DNA of 57,790 nt from Pseudomonadota bacterium (GCA_023422775.1 JAFAGM010000106.1:1-57790); one strand, 5' to 3'; shown: positions 15,383 to 24,173, counted from the first letter of the stretch. Program-made: numbers and translations. Notes: a model not told the origin generated them from the letters alone.

Positions 15383-17806
15383 CTACTTCGTCACAAGCAC
15401 CGGTGACTTTGGCGTTTCCCCCCAGCGATAGCTCAGTGTCGCGAGGACGGTGCGGGGTTGACCCAGCGCGCAGTAAGCAAGGCCGGTGAAGCAATTCGTC
15501 ACGTGGTAAGTATCGCCGATGTTAATGGCATTGACCCTCAGATGAAGACCGCGCCAATCACGATTCAGATAGCTGAAGTCGTAAGTCAGCGCCGCGTCGA
15601 ACAGAGTATAACCGGGCACCCTTATCAGGTTAGCGTCGTCGCCGAAGACGCTCCCCGTGTATCGGACGCCGCCTCCGAAGCCAAGGCCGGCGACCGGTCC
15701 CCCCGTAAACTTGTAGAAGCCCCACAAGAATGCGCTATCACGATTCACGCTCGCAACATCATTGCCGACGATGGCAGGATTTATGTGTTCCTCGACAGTC
15801 GGTATGAGATGGGAACCGCCGGCAATGATGTCGAAATTGTCCATAATGGTCGCGCGGAAGTCGGCTTCTACTCCCTTGACGCGGATTGCACCAACCTGGA
15901 ACGGAACAAATGTCGGCGTGTTCACCACGACATTCTTCTGGGTCATGTCAAATACCGAAGCGGTGAACAGCATGCTCGTGCCGGGTGGGGCGTATTTGAT
16001 GCCCGCTTCGATTCCCTCCCCCGTCGTAGGCTTGAATGGTTGTCCCGTTGCCGAAGTCAGCGACAATCCTGCTACCGGCTCGAACGACGTAGAATAGCTG
16101 ATGTAGGGAGCCAAGCCGATATCGAACACGTAGTTAAGACCAACCCTTCCGGTGAACGCGGAATCATCCTGGGGGACATTCACGTTGGTCAGCCTGTTGG
16201 CTGTCTCGGCAGTCGCACGATCATGACGCCCAGTCAGGACCAGATTCCAGCGATCCAGCTTGATCTGATCTTGAAGGTAGAAGCCGAGCTGGTCCTTGTT
16301 TGTCGACGTGTTGATGAACGGTATCAGCCCGGCCTTGGTTGGCAGCGGCGTCGCACCATAAACCGGATTGTAGACATCGATCGGGAAGCCGGGGGCACTC
16401 CCGCGGTAGTCCGTATCGACCTTGGTCGTCTGGTAGTCGATTCCGGCCAATACCTTGTGACGCAGCCAACCGGTATTGAAATCCGCCTGCAGTTGGTTGT
16501 CGATCGCGAAATTCTTCGTGCTGCCACCAACAAAATTCGCATCGCGCAAAGTGATGCGTTGCGCCGGATCCACGGGAGGCACAACACCCGGGAGATAGCA
16601 GGCGACATGGCCGCCTGCGACAGGGCAGAGCGTCCCGGCATTGCGCATCGAAAACATATCAATGTCGACCGACGCCACGCGCATATTCTGGCGGAACTCA
16701 AGGGCCTCATTGAAGCGATGCTTGAATTCATAGCCGATCATGGCTTGGTCATACCCAATCCGGTCGAACGACGGTTCGCCGGTGTAGGTGCCGACAGGAA
16801 TTCGACCGTTGGGATTGGCCAGGAGCGTACCGTACGCCGGCAGGTATTGGTGGACCTGGCCGTTAAGGCGGTCCCGCTGCGCGCTGGCCAGCACTGTAAG
16901 GCTGGTGTCGGTGGTCGGCTGCCACGTGAAGCTCGGCGCAATAAAATAGCGCTGCTCCTTATTGTTGTCGATAAACGTATCGCTTTCGCGCGCCAAGCCG
17001 ACGAAGCGATAGAGAAATTCGCGGTTCTTATCGATCGGACCAGAGACATCGAAGGCCCCCTGAATCCGATTGAAGCTGCCTGTTTGTGCCTCTACCTCGC
17101 CGCGCTGCTCACTGGTCGGGCGCTTGCTCACCATATTGAGAATGCCGCCGGGAGACGCCTGGCCGTAAATGCCCGATGCGGGACCTTTGAGAACCTCGAT
17201 TCGTTCGAGTCCGTACACCTCTGTCCTTGGCTGAGCGAACTGGATCGTCGAATCGTAAGGCAAGCGCAGGCCGTCAAGATAGCGCGGTGCGATAAAGCCG
17301 CGGATCCTGATCTCGGTGTCGAACACGGACCCCGCGCCGTACAACTGACCCTGCGTCCCCGACGTATATCGAATAGCCTCGCCGACGTTCTGCGCCCCTT
17401 GTTGCACAATCTGCTGCCGAGGTATGACAGCGATGGATTGAGGCGTTTCAAGAATCGCTGTGTCGGTCTTGGTTCCGGTTGCGCTCTGCCGCGCTACAAT
17501 CCCGTTAACCGGGCCGTTGGCGCGTTCGCGCCCAGCGTCACCGCCGCGGACGTCCTGCTCCACCACCTGCTGTGGCGCAGGCGCCGCGGCCCGTCGCGCG
17601 CTGCTTTGCGACCGCGCGGCCCTTCTCGAAGGCTGCGTCGGACGGGCGGCTTGCGGCTTCGGGGCATCGACCGTGACCGGCGGCAAGGTCTGGCCGGATT
17701 GCGCCAGAACCGGTCCGGCCTGCATGCCGAGCCCGAACACGGTCGCGCAGAAAAAGCCTTTCGACGCCGTCCCCCACGCCGACGATCTCACGCAGTCACG
17801 CTTCAT
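15383..17806 (-). CDS. TonB-dependent siderophore receptor
   Basis: 807-residue outer-membrane receptor of the FhuA/FpvA group. It has a signal peptide (cleavage near PVLAQSG, residue 35), an N-terminal low-complexity Ala/Arg/Pro region, a plug domain (about 120-240, with ETPQSIAVIPRQQI, RIRGFIAPRYLDGLRLPYD and LKGPASGIYGQASPGG) and a beta barrel ending in TLSYRWG. The plug motifs are those of hydroxamate/catecholate siderophore receptors. Eleven residues follow the last barrel strand, so the usual terminal aromatic is not at the very end. An AraC-type regulator lies directly upstream, and PepSY, PPOX and esterase genes lie downstream. Confidence 0.93.
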   Translation of the reverse strand: MKRDCVRSSAWGTASKGFFCATVFGLGMQAGPVLAQSGQTLPPVTVDAPKPQAARPTQPSRRAARSQSSARRAAAPAPQQVVEQDVRGGDAGRERANGPVNGIVARQSATGTKTDTAILETPQSIAVIPRQQIVQQGAQNVGEAIRYTSGTQGQLYGAGSVFDTEIRIRGFIAPRYLDGLRLPYDSTIQFAQPRTEVYGLERIEVLKGPASGIYGQASPGGILNMVSKRPTSEQRGEVEAQTGSFNRIQGAFDVSGPIDKNREFLYRFVGLARESDTFIDNNKEQRYFIAPSFTWQPTTDTSLTVLASAQRDRLNGQVHQYLPAYGTLLANPNGRIPVGTYTGEPSFDRIGYDQAMIGYEFKHRFNEALEFRQNMRVASVDIDMFSMRNAGTLCPVAGGHVACYLPGVVPPVDPAQRITLRDANFVGGSTKNFAIDNQLQADFNTGWLRHKVLAGIDYQTTKVDTDYRGSAPGFPIDVYNPVYGATPLPTKAGLIPFINTSTNKDQLGFYLQDQIKLDRWNLVLTGRHDRATAETANRLTNVNVPQDDSAFTGRVGLNYVFDIGLAPYISYSTSFEPVAGLSLTSATGQPFKPTTGEGIEAGIKYAPPGTSMLFTASVFDMTQKNVVVNTPTFVPFQVGAIRVKGVEADFRATIMDNFDIIAGGSHLIPTVEEHINPAIVGNDVASVNRDSAFLWGFYKFTGGPVAGLGFGGGVRYTGSVFGDDANLIRVPGYTLFDAALTYDFSYLNRDWRGLHLRVNAINIGDTYHVTNCFTGLAYCALGQPRTVLATLSYRWGETPKSPVLVTK

Positions 17807-17872
17807 CGCAATCGTACCCCTGACTCGAATTTATCCCCATGGTTGAGAGATCAGATTTGATTTTCGGGTGCC

Positions 17873-17888
17873 TTTGCGCTTGCGCAAA
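17873..17888. promoter_or_regulatory. inverted repeat upstream of TonB receptor, candidate operator
   Basis: TTTGCGC, two-base gap, GCGCAAA: perfect seven-base arms, 67 bases before the receptor start. It does not match the Irr ICE motif. Either the AraC-type regulator encoded just upstream or another iron regulator could bind it. Confidence 0.4.
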
Positions 17889-17991
17889 AACCCTTTGATC
17901 GCGCGTTGATGCTTTCCAAGTTGGGCACGAGTCTTTGTCACTGTTCCCCGCAGGACACATTCCGCCCGGGCGCAGGCAACCTTCGGAAGCG

Positions 17992-18996
17992 TCAGGAAAC
18001 CTTGTCGCGATGGCAGCGGCTCGGCACGTAGCCGAAATGCTTGCGGAACGCCGTGGAGAAATTCGCCGAATTGGCATAGCCGACGGAATATCCCGCCTCG
18101 GTGACCGAAAGCCCCTGGTACAGCAAGGCTTCGCGGGCGGCGTCGAGCCTGCTCTTTCGCAGATAGTCGGCCGCGCTGACGCCGTACATCCGGCGGAACT
18201 GCGCGTTGAAGATGCGTCGGCCGAGCCCGGCATGCCGCGCCAGTTCGGCGATCGTCCAGGGGTGCCGCAGGTCGGATTTGATCAATTCGCCCAGGCCCTG
18301 CAGGCGCAGGCGCTTCTGGTCCGGGAACGGGCCGCCCTTCTCGTTGCCACGCAGCGCCAGCATGGCTCTGGCCAATATCTCGGTGGCGTGCGCCGACAGC
18401 AGCAGTTCGGCCGCCCGTCCCTCCGCCACCGGCGAGATCATCTCCATGGCGAGGGCCTTGACCCGGGGCGAGGCCCGCAGCGTCGCGACGAAGACGTTTT
18501 GATCCTGACCGCTGAACAGGTCGAGGAACTCACGGCGCAATCCAAGTTGCTCGAGGGAAGCGACGGGAAAGGCGATGCCGGCAGCCTGCATGTGCGCGCC
18601 ACGCGGGGCGTCGCCCTCCCAGGCCGTCGGCTCCCGGAGCGCCATGACGGCGATGGAGTCATCCGAATAATGCACGCCGCTGCCGCCCCGGCGCGGCCGG
18701 CCGCTGCCGGACCCCTTCAGCACCACGGAGATGAACAGCCCGGCCTTGATGACCCCTTCGGTATGGATCTGGCTGCTCAGCACGACGTTGTTGCGCTGGA
18801 ACAGACAGCCTGGCGAATCCAGCCATTGGGCCTGATCGGCGAATTCATCCGCGACAGAGCCGTCGTCAGAACCGACGACGCGAAACGACTCGAAGATGTG
18901 CTGGTAGATGTGCGGCATCAACGCTGGATTGATGTGTTCATTGCCGCAAGTATGCAGTTCGCTCCGGCCGCTCTCAAGGCGATGCACGGCCGACAA
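17992..18996 (-). CDS. AraC-family transcriptional regulator (siderophore-type)
   Basis: Up to 334 residues, with a ligand-sensing N-terminal half and an AraC double HTH at the C-terminus (about 230-330: WTIAELARHAGLGRRIFNAQFRRMYG, read in two HTHs, then GYANSANFSTAFRKHFGYVPS). The organisation resembles PchR-type regulators, which activate siderophore-receptor genes when the siderophore is present. The full frame starts at a TTG (18996); the first ATG is at 18918 and would give 308 residues, so the start is uncertain. It precedes the TonB receptor on the same strand by 185 bases. Confidence 0.88.
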   Translation of the reverse strand: MSAVHRLESGRSELHTCGNEHINPALMPHIYQHIFESFRVVGSDDGSVADEFADQAQWLDSPGCLFQRNNVVLSSQIHTEGVIKAGLFISVVLKGSGSGRPRRGGSGVHYSDDSIAVMALREPTAWEGDAPRGAHMQAAGIAFPVASLEQLGLRREFLDLFSGQDQNVFVATLRASPRVKALAMEMISPVAEGRAAELLLSAHATEILARAMLALRGNEKGGPFPDQKRLRLQGLGELIKSDLRHPWTIAELARHAGLGRRIFNAQFRRMYGVSAADYLRKSRLDAAREALLYQGLSVTEAGYSVGYANSANFSTAFRKHFGYVPSRCHRDKVS

Positions 18997-19162
18997 TTTA
19001 GAAGCGGTTTAATTTAGAAAGAGTCCAAAACAGCCATGCAGGACGAACGGGTTCGATCCGCTTGTCTCCGAAGGACGGGGTGGCGCCAAGGCCCGGCGGG
19101 TTGTTGCCAGCAGCATCCTATGCCACCATTCAAGCTTGGGTTTTATTGGTTAACAGATACCT

Positions 19163-20194
19163 ATGCCGAGTCGGAAATTTGCCTGGGAGAAGCTGTCGGA
19201 TCAACAGTTGCTCGAGCAACGCTTCAGCAGTCTGAAGGTTACGGTCGACGGCACCTGGCTCGATGATTGTCTCGGCAATCTGCATGAAGAGCTTCAGGCG
19301 CGGGGCATCCGGCTGCGGCCGCACGCCTGGATATCGAGCGAATGGTTCAGTCCGGCGGATGTGCCCGGCATTGCCATCCCGTTCTACCTTGCCCACCCCC
19401 GCCTGATGAAACTCGAGAAGAAAATGATGCTCGAGGTCGAGGGCAGCACCTGGTCGGAGTGCATGGCGATCCTTCGTCACGAGACCGGCCATGCCGTGCA
19501 GCACGCCTACCAGTTGCAGCGCCGCCGGCGCTGGCAGCAGTTGTTCGGCCCCTCCTCGAAGCACTACCCGCTCTACTACCGTCCCAATCCGGCCAGCCGC
19601 CGTTACGTCCAGCATCTTCGGCGCTGGTATGCGCAGAGCCATCCGGACGAGGATTTCGCCGAAACCTTTGCGGTGTGGCTGCGGCCGCGGTCGAACTGGC
19701 GGACACGCTATGCCGGCTGGCCGGCGCTGAAGAAGCTCGAATATGTCGACGAGCTGATGGCCGAGATTGCCGGCGAGCGGCCGCCGGTCATGACGCGGGA
19801 GCGTATCGACCCGCTGTCGAAGCTGAGCCAGACGCTCGGCGAGCACTACCAGAAGAAGCAGGCGTTCTACGCCTTCACGCCACCGAAGACGTACGATCGC
19901 GACCTCTCCCGCCTGTTCTCCGCCGATCCCAGGCATCGGCGGGCGCAGCCGGCGGCGGTCTTCATCAGGCGGCACCGCGCGCAGGTGAGGCAGCTGGTCG
20001 CGCGATGGACTGGCGAGAACCAGCTCACGCTCGACGCCGTGCTTGACGACATGATCTCCCGCTGCCGCGAGCTTGATCTCCGTGCTCCCGGCTCCGAACG
20101 GAAACTCGTGGTCAACTTCACCATCCTGCTGACGGCCAAGACCATGCACGCGCTGTTCGGCCCGTCGTCGCGGCGCAAATGGATCGCGCTATGA
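19163..20194 (+). CDS. putative zinc metallopeptidase
   Basis: 343-residue cytoplasmic protein. The zinc site is HETGH (His106, Glu107, His110) within AILRHETGHAVQHAY, and a downstream DEDFAETFAVWL segment (162-173) supplies a likely third ligand (Glu167). There is no signal peptide and no N-terminal zinc ribbon. Length and motifs match the 'putative zinc-binding metallopeptidase' group, whose substrates are unknown. Its stop codon overlaps the ATG of an ATP-grasp ligase gene (ATGA), so the two proteins are probably made in fixed ratio and act on the same molecule. Confidence 0.8.
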   Translation: MPSRKFAWEKLSDQQLLEQRFSSLKVTVDGTWLDDCLGNLHEELQARGIRLRPHAWISSEWFSPADVPGIAIPFYLAHPRLMKLEKKMMLEVEGSTWSECMAILRHETGHAVQHAYQLQRRRRWQQLFGPSSKHYPLYYRPNPASRRYVQHLRRWYAQSHPDEDFAETFAVWLRPRSNWRTRYAGWPALKKLEYVDELMAEIAGERPPVMTRERIDPLSKLSQTLGEHYQKKQAFYAFTPPKTYDRDLSRLFSADPRHRRAQPAAVFIRRHRAQVRQLVARWTGENQLTLDAVLDDMISRCRELDLRAPGSERKLVVNFTILLTAKTMHALFGPSSRRKWIAL

Positions 20195-21225
20195 GACGCC
20201 TGCGCATTCTCGTGCTGATGCATCCGGACTGCGTGCCTCCGGACTCGACCGACGGATACTCCGCGCGCGAGATCAACGCCTGGAAAACCGAATTCGACGT
20301 CGTGAGCACCTTGCGCGCGGCCGGCCATGACGTTCGCCCGCTCGGCGTGCAGGAAGAGATCAAGCCGATCCGCGACGAGATCGAGAGCTTCAAGCCGCAC
20401 GTGGTCTACACGTTGCTGGAGGAGTTCCACTATGCGACCGCGTATGACCAGCACATCGCGAGCTATCTCGAGCTGATAAAGATCCCGTATACCGGGTGCA
20501 ACCCGCGCGGCCTGATCCTCGCGCGCGGCAAGGATCTGTCCAAGACGCTGGTGCACCATCGCCGGATCGCCGTGCCGGCCTTTGCCGTGTTCCCGATCAA
20601 CCGCAAGGTCAAGCGGCCCGCGCGGCTGGCGCTGCCGCTGATCGTCAAGAGCCTGAACGAGGATGGATCCTTCGGAATCTCGCAAGCCTCCATCGTCGAT
20701 ACCGACGAGAAGCTCGCAGAGCGCGTCGCCTTCGTTCACGACCGGCTCGGCACCGCCGCCATCGCCGAGCAGTACATCGAGGGACGCGAACTTTATGTCG
20801 GCGTGCTCGGCAACAACCGCCTGCGCGTGCTGCCGGTGTGGGAACTGAAATTCGGCAGCCTGGGCGGCCAGGGCGCACGGCAGATCGCCACCGAAAAGGC
20901 CAAGCACGATCCCGAATACCAGGAACGCGTCGGCATCGTGGACGGGCCGGCCGAAGACCTCGCGCCCGAGGTAGCCGCCCGCATCCAGCGGACGGCGAAG
21001 CGCATCTACCGGACACTGGGGCTCGATGGCTATGCGCGCATCGACTTCCGCCTCGCCGCCGACGGCACGCCCTATTTCATCGAAGCAAATCCGAATCCCG
21101 AAATAGCGAAGAGCCAGGAGTTCGCGACGGCAGCCAAGCATGACGGACTTGACTACACCAAGCTGCTGCACCGCATCCTGGCGCTCGGAATGAGTCGGGC
21201 CAAGGCAGGCGCGTCTGTCGGCTGA
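20191..21225 (+). CDS. D-Ala-D-Ala ligase-like ATP-grasp protein
   Basis: 344-residue ATP-grasp enzyme that should join a carboxylate to an amine (or similar nucleophile) through an acyl-phosphate. The fold is seen in an N-terminal Rossmann-like part (RRLRILVLMH), IPYTGCNP near residue 100, the ATP-binding lysine in PLIVKSLNEDGSFG (Lys153), the hinge AEQYIEGREL (191-201) and the metal ligands Asp285 in ARIDF and Glu298/Asn300 in FIEANPNPE. All catalytic positions look intact. It is not Ddl itself, which is normally in the division cluster. The start ATG at 20191 overlaps the metallopeptidase stop by four bases; another ATG at 20179 is less likely. Confidence 0.85.
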   Translation: MRRLRILVLMHPDCVPPDSTDGYSAREINAWKTEFDVVSTLRAAGHDVRPLGVQEEIKPIRDEIESFKPHVVYTLLEEFHYATAYDQHIASYLELIKIPYTGCNPRGLILARGKDLSKTLVHHRRIAVPAFAVFPINRKVKRPARLALPLIVKSLNEDGSFGISQASIVDTDEKLAERVAFVHDRLGTAAIAEQYIEGRELYVGVLGNNRLRVLPVWELKFGSLGGQGARQIATEKAKHDPEYQERVGIVDGPAEDLAPEVAARIQRTAKRIYRTLGLDGYARIDFRLAADGTPYFIEANPNPEIAKSQEFATAAKHDGLDYTKLLHRILALGMSRAKAGASVG

Positions 21226-21236
21226 AGGGAGCCCTC

Positions 21237-21335
21237 TCAGCCTACCAGCCAGTTCAGGATCACAACCGCCGTCCCTATGGTGACGAAGGCAAAGAGCGCA
21301 AGCACCAGCCAGTCGCGCTTCGAGAGTCCACCCAT
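21237..21335 (-). CDS. 32-aa single-helix membrane protein
   Basis: Short reading frame coding for MGGLSKRDWLVLALFAFVTI followed by GTAVVILNWLVG: a basic start and one hydrophobic helix of about 22 residues. AGGGG lies six bases before the ATG on the minus strand. It converges on the ATP-grasp gene with an 11-base gap. Composition and ribosome binding site support a real micro-protein; function unknown. Confidence 0.6.
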   Translation of the reverse strand: MGGLSKRDWLVLALFAFVTIGTAVVILNWLVG

Positions 21336-21568
21336 CGTCAGCCCCTATGCCTCACCTGGCAGCCGGTTGTTTGTCGTCTGTACTCCAGTAGCCCAGCCGC
21401 GGATATTCCGCAAAGACGTTCTCAGGCTCGCGAAACGCCAATCGAAGTGCAGCCGGCAAGGATCGTTCCGAAAGGCAGCGGGATTAAACCTAATTGGCAA
21501 GCTTAATCGGGAGTTTTCCTGGCGGGAGACCATTGCTGCGATATCTTCGTCTCAGGGGTCACTGAAAT

Positions 21569-21578
21569 GGAGGTGATC
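21569..21578 (+). promoter_or_regulatory. full-length Shine-Dalgarno sequence
   Basis: GGAGGTGATC is the exact complement of the anti-Shine-Dalgarno tail GATCACCTCC, one base before the ATG at 21580. The core GGAGG is spaced six bases from the start codon. It fixes the start of the 59-aa gene. Confidence 0.8.
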
Positions 21579-21579
21579 T

Positions 21580-21759
21580 ATGAGCAATAATCTGAGGAAG
21601 GACCACGCGCGGCGAGACCACGCGCCGACATTTCAGCGCGCCGGCAAGCAGGCCGCACCAACAGAATACGAGATAGAGCGGAAAGCTTTCTGGAAAAACT
21701 ACGAACGACTGAAGGCCGAGCGCCTGGCGAGGGAAGCTGCGAAGCCGAAAGAGAAATAG
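21580..21759 (+). CDS. 59-aa charged hypothetical protein with ideal ribosome binding site
   Basis: Starts MSNNLRKDHARRDHAPTFQR and ends in a Lys/Glu/Arg-rich helix (EREAAKPKEK type). Soluble and highly charged, no known domain. The gene is preceded by GGAGGTGATC at 21569-21578, a full ten-base match to the 3' end of 16S rRNA, which is unusual and suggests strong translation. It is followed seven bases later by another small gene on the same strand. Confidence 0.65.
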   Translation: MSNNLRKDHARRDHAPTFQRAGKQAAPTEYEIERKAFWKNYERLKAERLAREAAKPKEK

Positions 21760-21766
21760 TGGTCAG

Positions 21767-21994
21767 ATGACGAAGTCCTCCACACCGACCAAGGCTGACT
21801 TGTACCAGATGCTGGCCGAGGCGGTCCGCAATACGCAACCGCAGCCGCCCGGCCCGCTACCCGAGCCTCCGCTCGACGTGAAGCCCGCTGCCAAGCGCGC
21901 AGGCCGGCCTCGCAGCACGCCACCCGCGCCGAAACGCACGGCCAAGGTCAAGCGCGAGCGTGCATCTGCCAGCCGCAAGCCGCGACGTCGATAG
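21767..21994 (+). CDS. 75-aa basic Pro/Ala/Lys-rich hypothetical protein
   Basis: The product begins MTKSSTPTKADLYQMLAEAV, has a Pro-rich middle (PPGPLPEPPL) and a strongly basic tail of Lys, Arg, Ala and Pro resembling histone-H1-like or AT-hook-like tails (KRAGRPRS contains an AT-hook-type GRP core). It starts seven bases after the 59-aa gene stops and is likely co-transcribed. DNA binding is possible from the GRP motif and charge, but this is inference. Confidence 0.6.
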   Translation: MTKSSTPTKADLYQMLAEAVRNTQPQPPGPLPEPPLDVKPAAKRAGRPRSTPPAPKRTAKVKRERASASRKPRRR

Positions 21995-22014
21995 CGCAAT
22001 GATGTCGCCAGCCG

Positions 22015-23604
22015 CTACCTGTTCCGGATGTCGACCCGGCCTTCGAGCGTGACCTTCTCGAAATCGTTGATCAGGATTTCGACCTGAACGTTCCAGCGGC
22101 CTCCAGTCGGAATCGGAAGCTGCATGATCCGCCAGATATTGTCGCTCCCCCTTGTCGCTGGCCGGGAGATCGCTTCAATATCGGCCGACTTGTTGTCCAG
22201 CGTCAAGCCCACCTCCCTGGCGTCGAGACCACCAAAGTCGCCCCTCATGATGACAATGCTCGCTTGCACCATTCCAGCCCTGCCCGGTTCGAAGGTGACG
22301 TCCGCCATGGCAGCGTCGGTGTGGATGTGGACGAGGGCTGACTTCGCGGAGGCGATGACCAATGCGCGAGGCGGCGGTGTGAAGCGCCACGCGGCGACCA
22401 GCCCCATAACGGCAAAAACGATCGCAATTTCGACCCCGATCAAACGCACCAGCATGCGGCGAGGCTTCGTTGCTCCGGCGATCACCGCTGCCGTCAGGCG
22501 AAACCTGTTCCACGCCGCGACCACAAGCAGGACGGCAACGAGACCGAGCTTCGCGCACAGGATCAGACCGTAGGCGGTCGTCAGCAAGGCGCCGGGCGCC
22601 GCAACCTGCACCACCGCAAGAATTGCGCCCGACACGACGAGTGCGGCGACGGCCCAGGGTATCGTGCGCGAGAACCGCGCGAGGCCTCCCGCGGGCGCGG
22701 GTTCTCTCAGCATCGCCGCAGCGAGCGGAACAAGGGCCCCGATCCAGATCGCCACCGAGATTGTGTGTACGAGCACAGCCGGCCGGGTCAGCCATTGCGG
22801 CGTGGCCGAGCTGGCGTGACCGCTCAGCGCCAGCGCCAACCCGGCGATCGCGACAGCGAACAGCGAAAGCGCTCGGGCGCGTCGTGTCTGAAGTGCCGCA
22901 AGAGCGGCGAGCAGTGCACACGCGGCGGCGATCGCCGTTGCGCCGAATGAAGTTTTAAACCCCGTCTCCCATGCCGTCCGGTTTGCCAGTCCCGACAACG
23001 GTAGATCCAGCGCGTCCGCACCCTGCAGCCCGACCAGCACCGGCGTCGCAACAAGCCCCGCCAGCAAGAAGACCTTGATCGTCGTCCGCCCACCGCCGGA
23101 AACTCCCCCGGCAAACCAGGCAATGAAGAAGCTGCTGCCGGTCCCGGCGAGCAGCCCCACATAGAAAACGACCTTGAGCGCCCACAAGGCAGCAGCGACA
23201 GCCGGTTGCGCTGAGCTTTGTCCCGCAGGCCCCGGACCCGCGCTTGGCGCACCGATCGAGAACACGACTGTCCCGCCGATCGGATGGCCGTCGAGTGAAA
23301 CCACCCGCCAGCTCAGGACATGGGTGCCGCTTTGCAATCCGGAAGGCAAAGCGATCGCGAGCGACGTCTCGCGTTCGGCCGTCCCCTGCACCACGGTAGA
23401 CGAGCTATCCGGCACCACAAGCCGCAGCGCCAGCGGCGACACCGGTTCGTTGAACGTGAGGGTAAGACGCGGCGGCGCCGCCGGAATGACGGCGCCGTCG
23501 GCCGGTTCGCTGGAAACCAGAGTCGCGTGTGCGCGCGCAGGTCCTGCAAGCACGGCCTGCATCGCCACCGCGATCAAAATTACCGCAATGGCCAACCAGC
23601 GCAT
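22015..23604 (-). CDS. CopC-CopD fusion copper protein
   Basis: 529 residues. Signal peptide 1-25, then a CopC domain (about 26-120) whose first mature residue is His26 in ARAHATLVSSEPADG, with the second copper-site part SLDGHPIGG. A CopD domain follows with about eight membrane helices (about 135-410, including VHTISVAIWIGALVPL), and a soluble C-terminal part of about 110 residues with a further beta-rich domain (TLDNKSADIEAISRP). CopC binds Cu(II) in the periplasm and CopD is proposed to move it across the inner membrane. Last gene of the copper operon, 13 bases after ycnI. Confidence 0.92.
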   Translation of the reverse strand: MRWLAIAVILIAVAMQAVLAGPARAHATLVSSEPADGAVIPAAPPRLTLTFNEPVSPLALRLVVPDSSSTVVQGTAERETSLAIALPSGLQSGTHVLSWRVVSLDGHPIGGTVVFSIGAPSAGPGPAGQSSAQPAVAAALWALKVVFYVGLLAGTGSSFFIAWFAGGVSGGGRTTIKVFLLAGLVATPVLVGLQGADALDLPLSGLANRTAWETGFKTSFGATAIAAACALLAALAALQTRRARALSLFAVAIAGLALALSGHASSATPQWLTRPAVLVHTISVAIWIGALVPLAAAMLREPAPAGGLARFSRTIPWAVAALVVSGAILAVVQVAAPGALLTTAYGLILCAKLGLVAVLLVVAAWNRFRLTAAVIAGATKPRRMLVRLIGVEIAIVFAVMGLVAAWRFTPPPRALVIASAKSALVHIHTDAAMADVTFEPGRAGMVQASIVIMRGDFGGLDAREVGLTLDNKSADIEAISRPATRGSDNIWRIMQLPIPTGGRWNVQVEILINDFEKVTLEGRVDIRNR

Positions 23605-23616
23605 CGCTGCTTCCGC

Positions 23617-24129
23617 TTACTTCTTCGGCAGGAGCTTAACGCCCGGCGCGGGCTCCTTGTAATCGGCCCCGGTCTTGCCCTCGGCCGGAATTTCGATCCA
23701 GCGGTTCACGCCGCTCTCGCACTCCTGGACAACGGGGAAATAGAGCATCCGGCCCGGCACGAGATCCTCGGTCAGATAGACCGACAGGACCATCTCGTCG
23801 TAATGCTCGTCCGGAAGACGCCCGGTCCATGCCACTTCCTTCACGCCTTCGCTGACCGTGCTGTGGTACATCGTGTACGTTTTGCCGTACTCGCCCCTCA
23901 TCGTCTCGATCTGCCAGCCGGGCTTTGGCATCGGCTTGACGCCGATCACGCCGTCGGGAATGCGTACCCTCACCTTCAGCGTCGGCGAGGAGCCGCAGCC
24001 ATGAGGCACCCGGAACACCGCCTTGTAAGAACCGCCGATGGCCGCTTCCTGGCGTTCGAGTGTGACGTGCGCCTGGGCTGCACTACTGGCGATGGCACAG
24101 ATCGAGAAAGCCAATGAAATGGATCGCAT
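23617..24129 (-). CDS. ycnI: YcnI-like copper-binding protein (DUF1775)
   Basis: 170-residue exported protein. The ATG at 24129 has GGGAG upstream and gives a proper signal peptide (MRSISLAFSICAIASSAAQA); upstream in-frame starts to 24177 lack this. The mature protein begins with His21 in HVTLERQEA, the copper ligand expected for DUF1775 proteins such as Bacillus subtilis YcnI, followed by YKAVFRVPHGC, RIPDGVIGVKPMPKPGW and a second Trp-containing segment. It lies between the TonB receptor and CopC-CopD genes, matching the ycnI-copCD pairing known elsewhere. Likely a periplasmic copper carrier. Confidence 0.9.
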   Translation of the reverse strand: MRSISLAFSICAIASSAAQAHVTLERQEAAIGGSYKAVFRVPHGCGSSPTLKVRVRIPDGVIGVKPMPKPGWQIETMRGEYGKTYTMYHSTVSEGVKEVAWTGRLPDEHYDEMVLSVYLTEDLVPGRMLYFPVVQECESGVNRWIEIPAEGKTGADYKEPAPGVKLLPKK

Positions 24130-24173
24130 GTTGATCTCCCGCAGAATGAATTGTTTCGTCATGATCAGACCTC

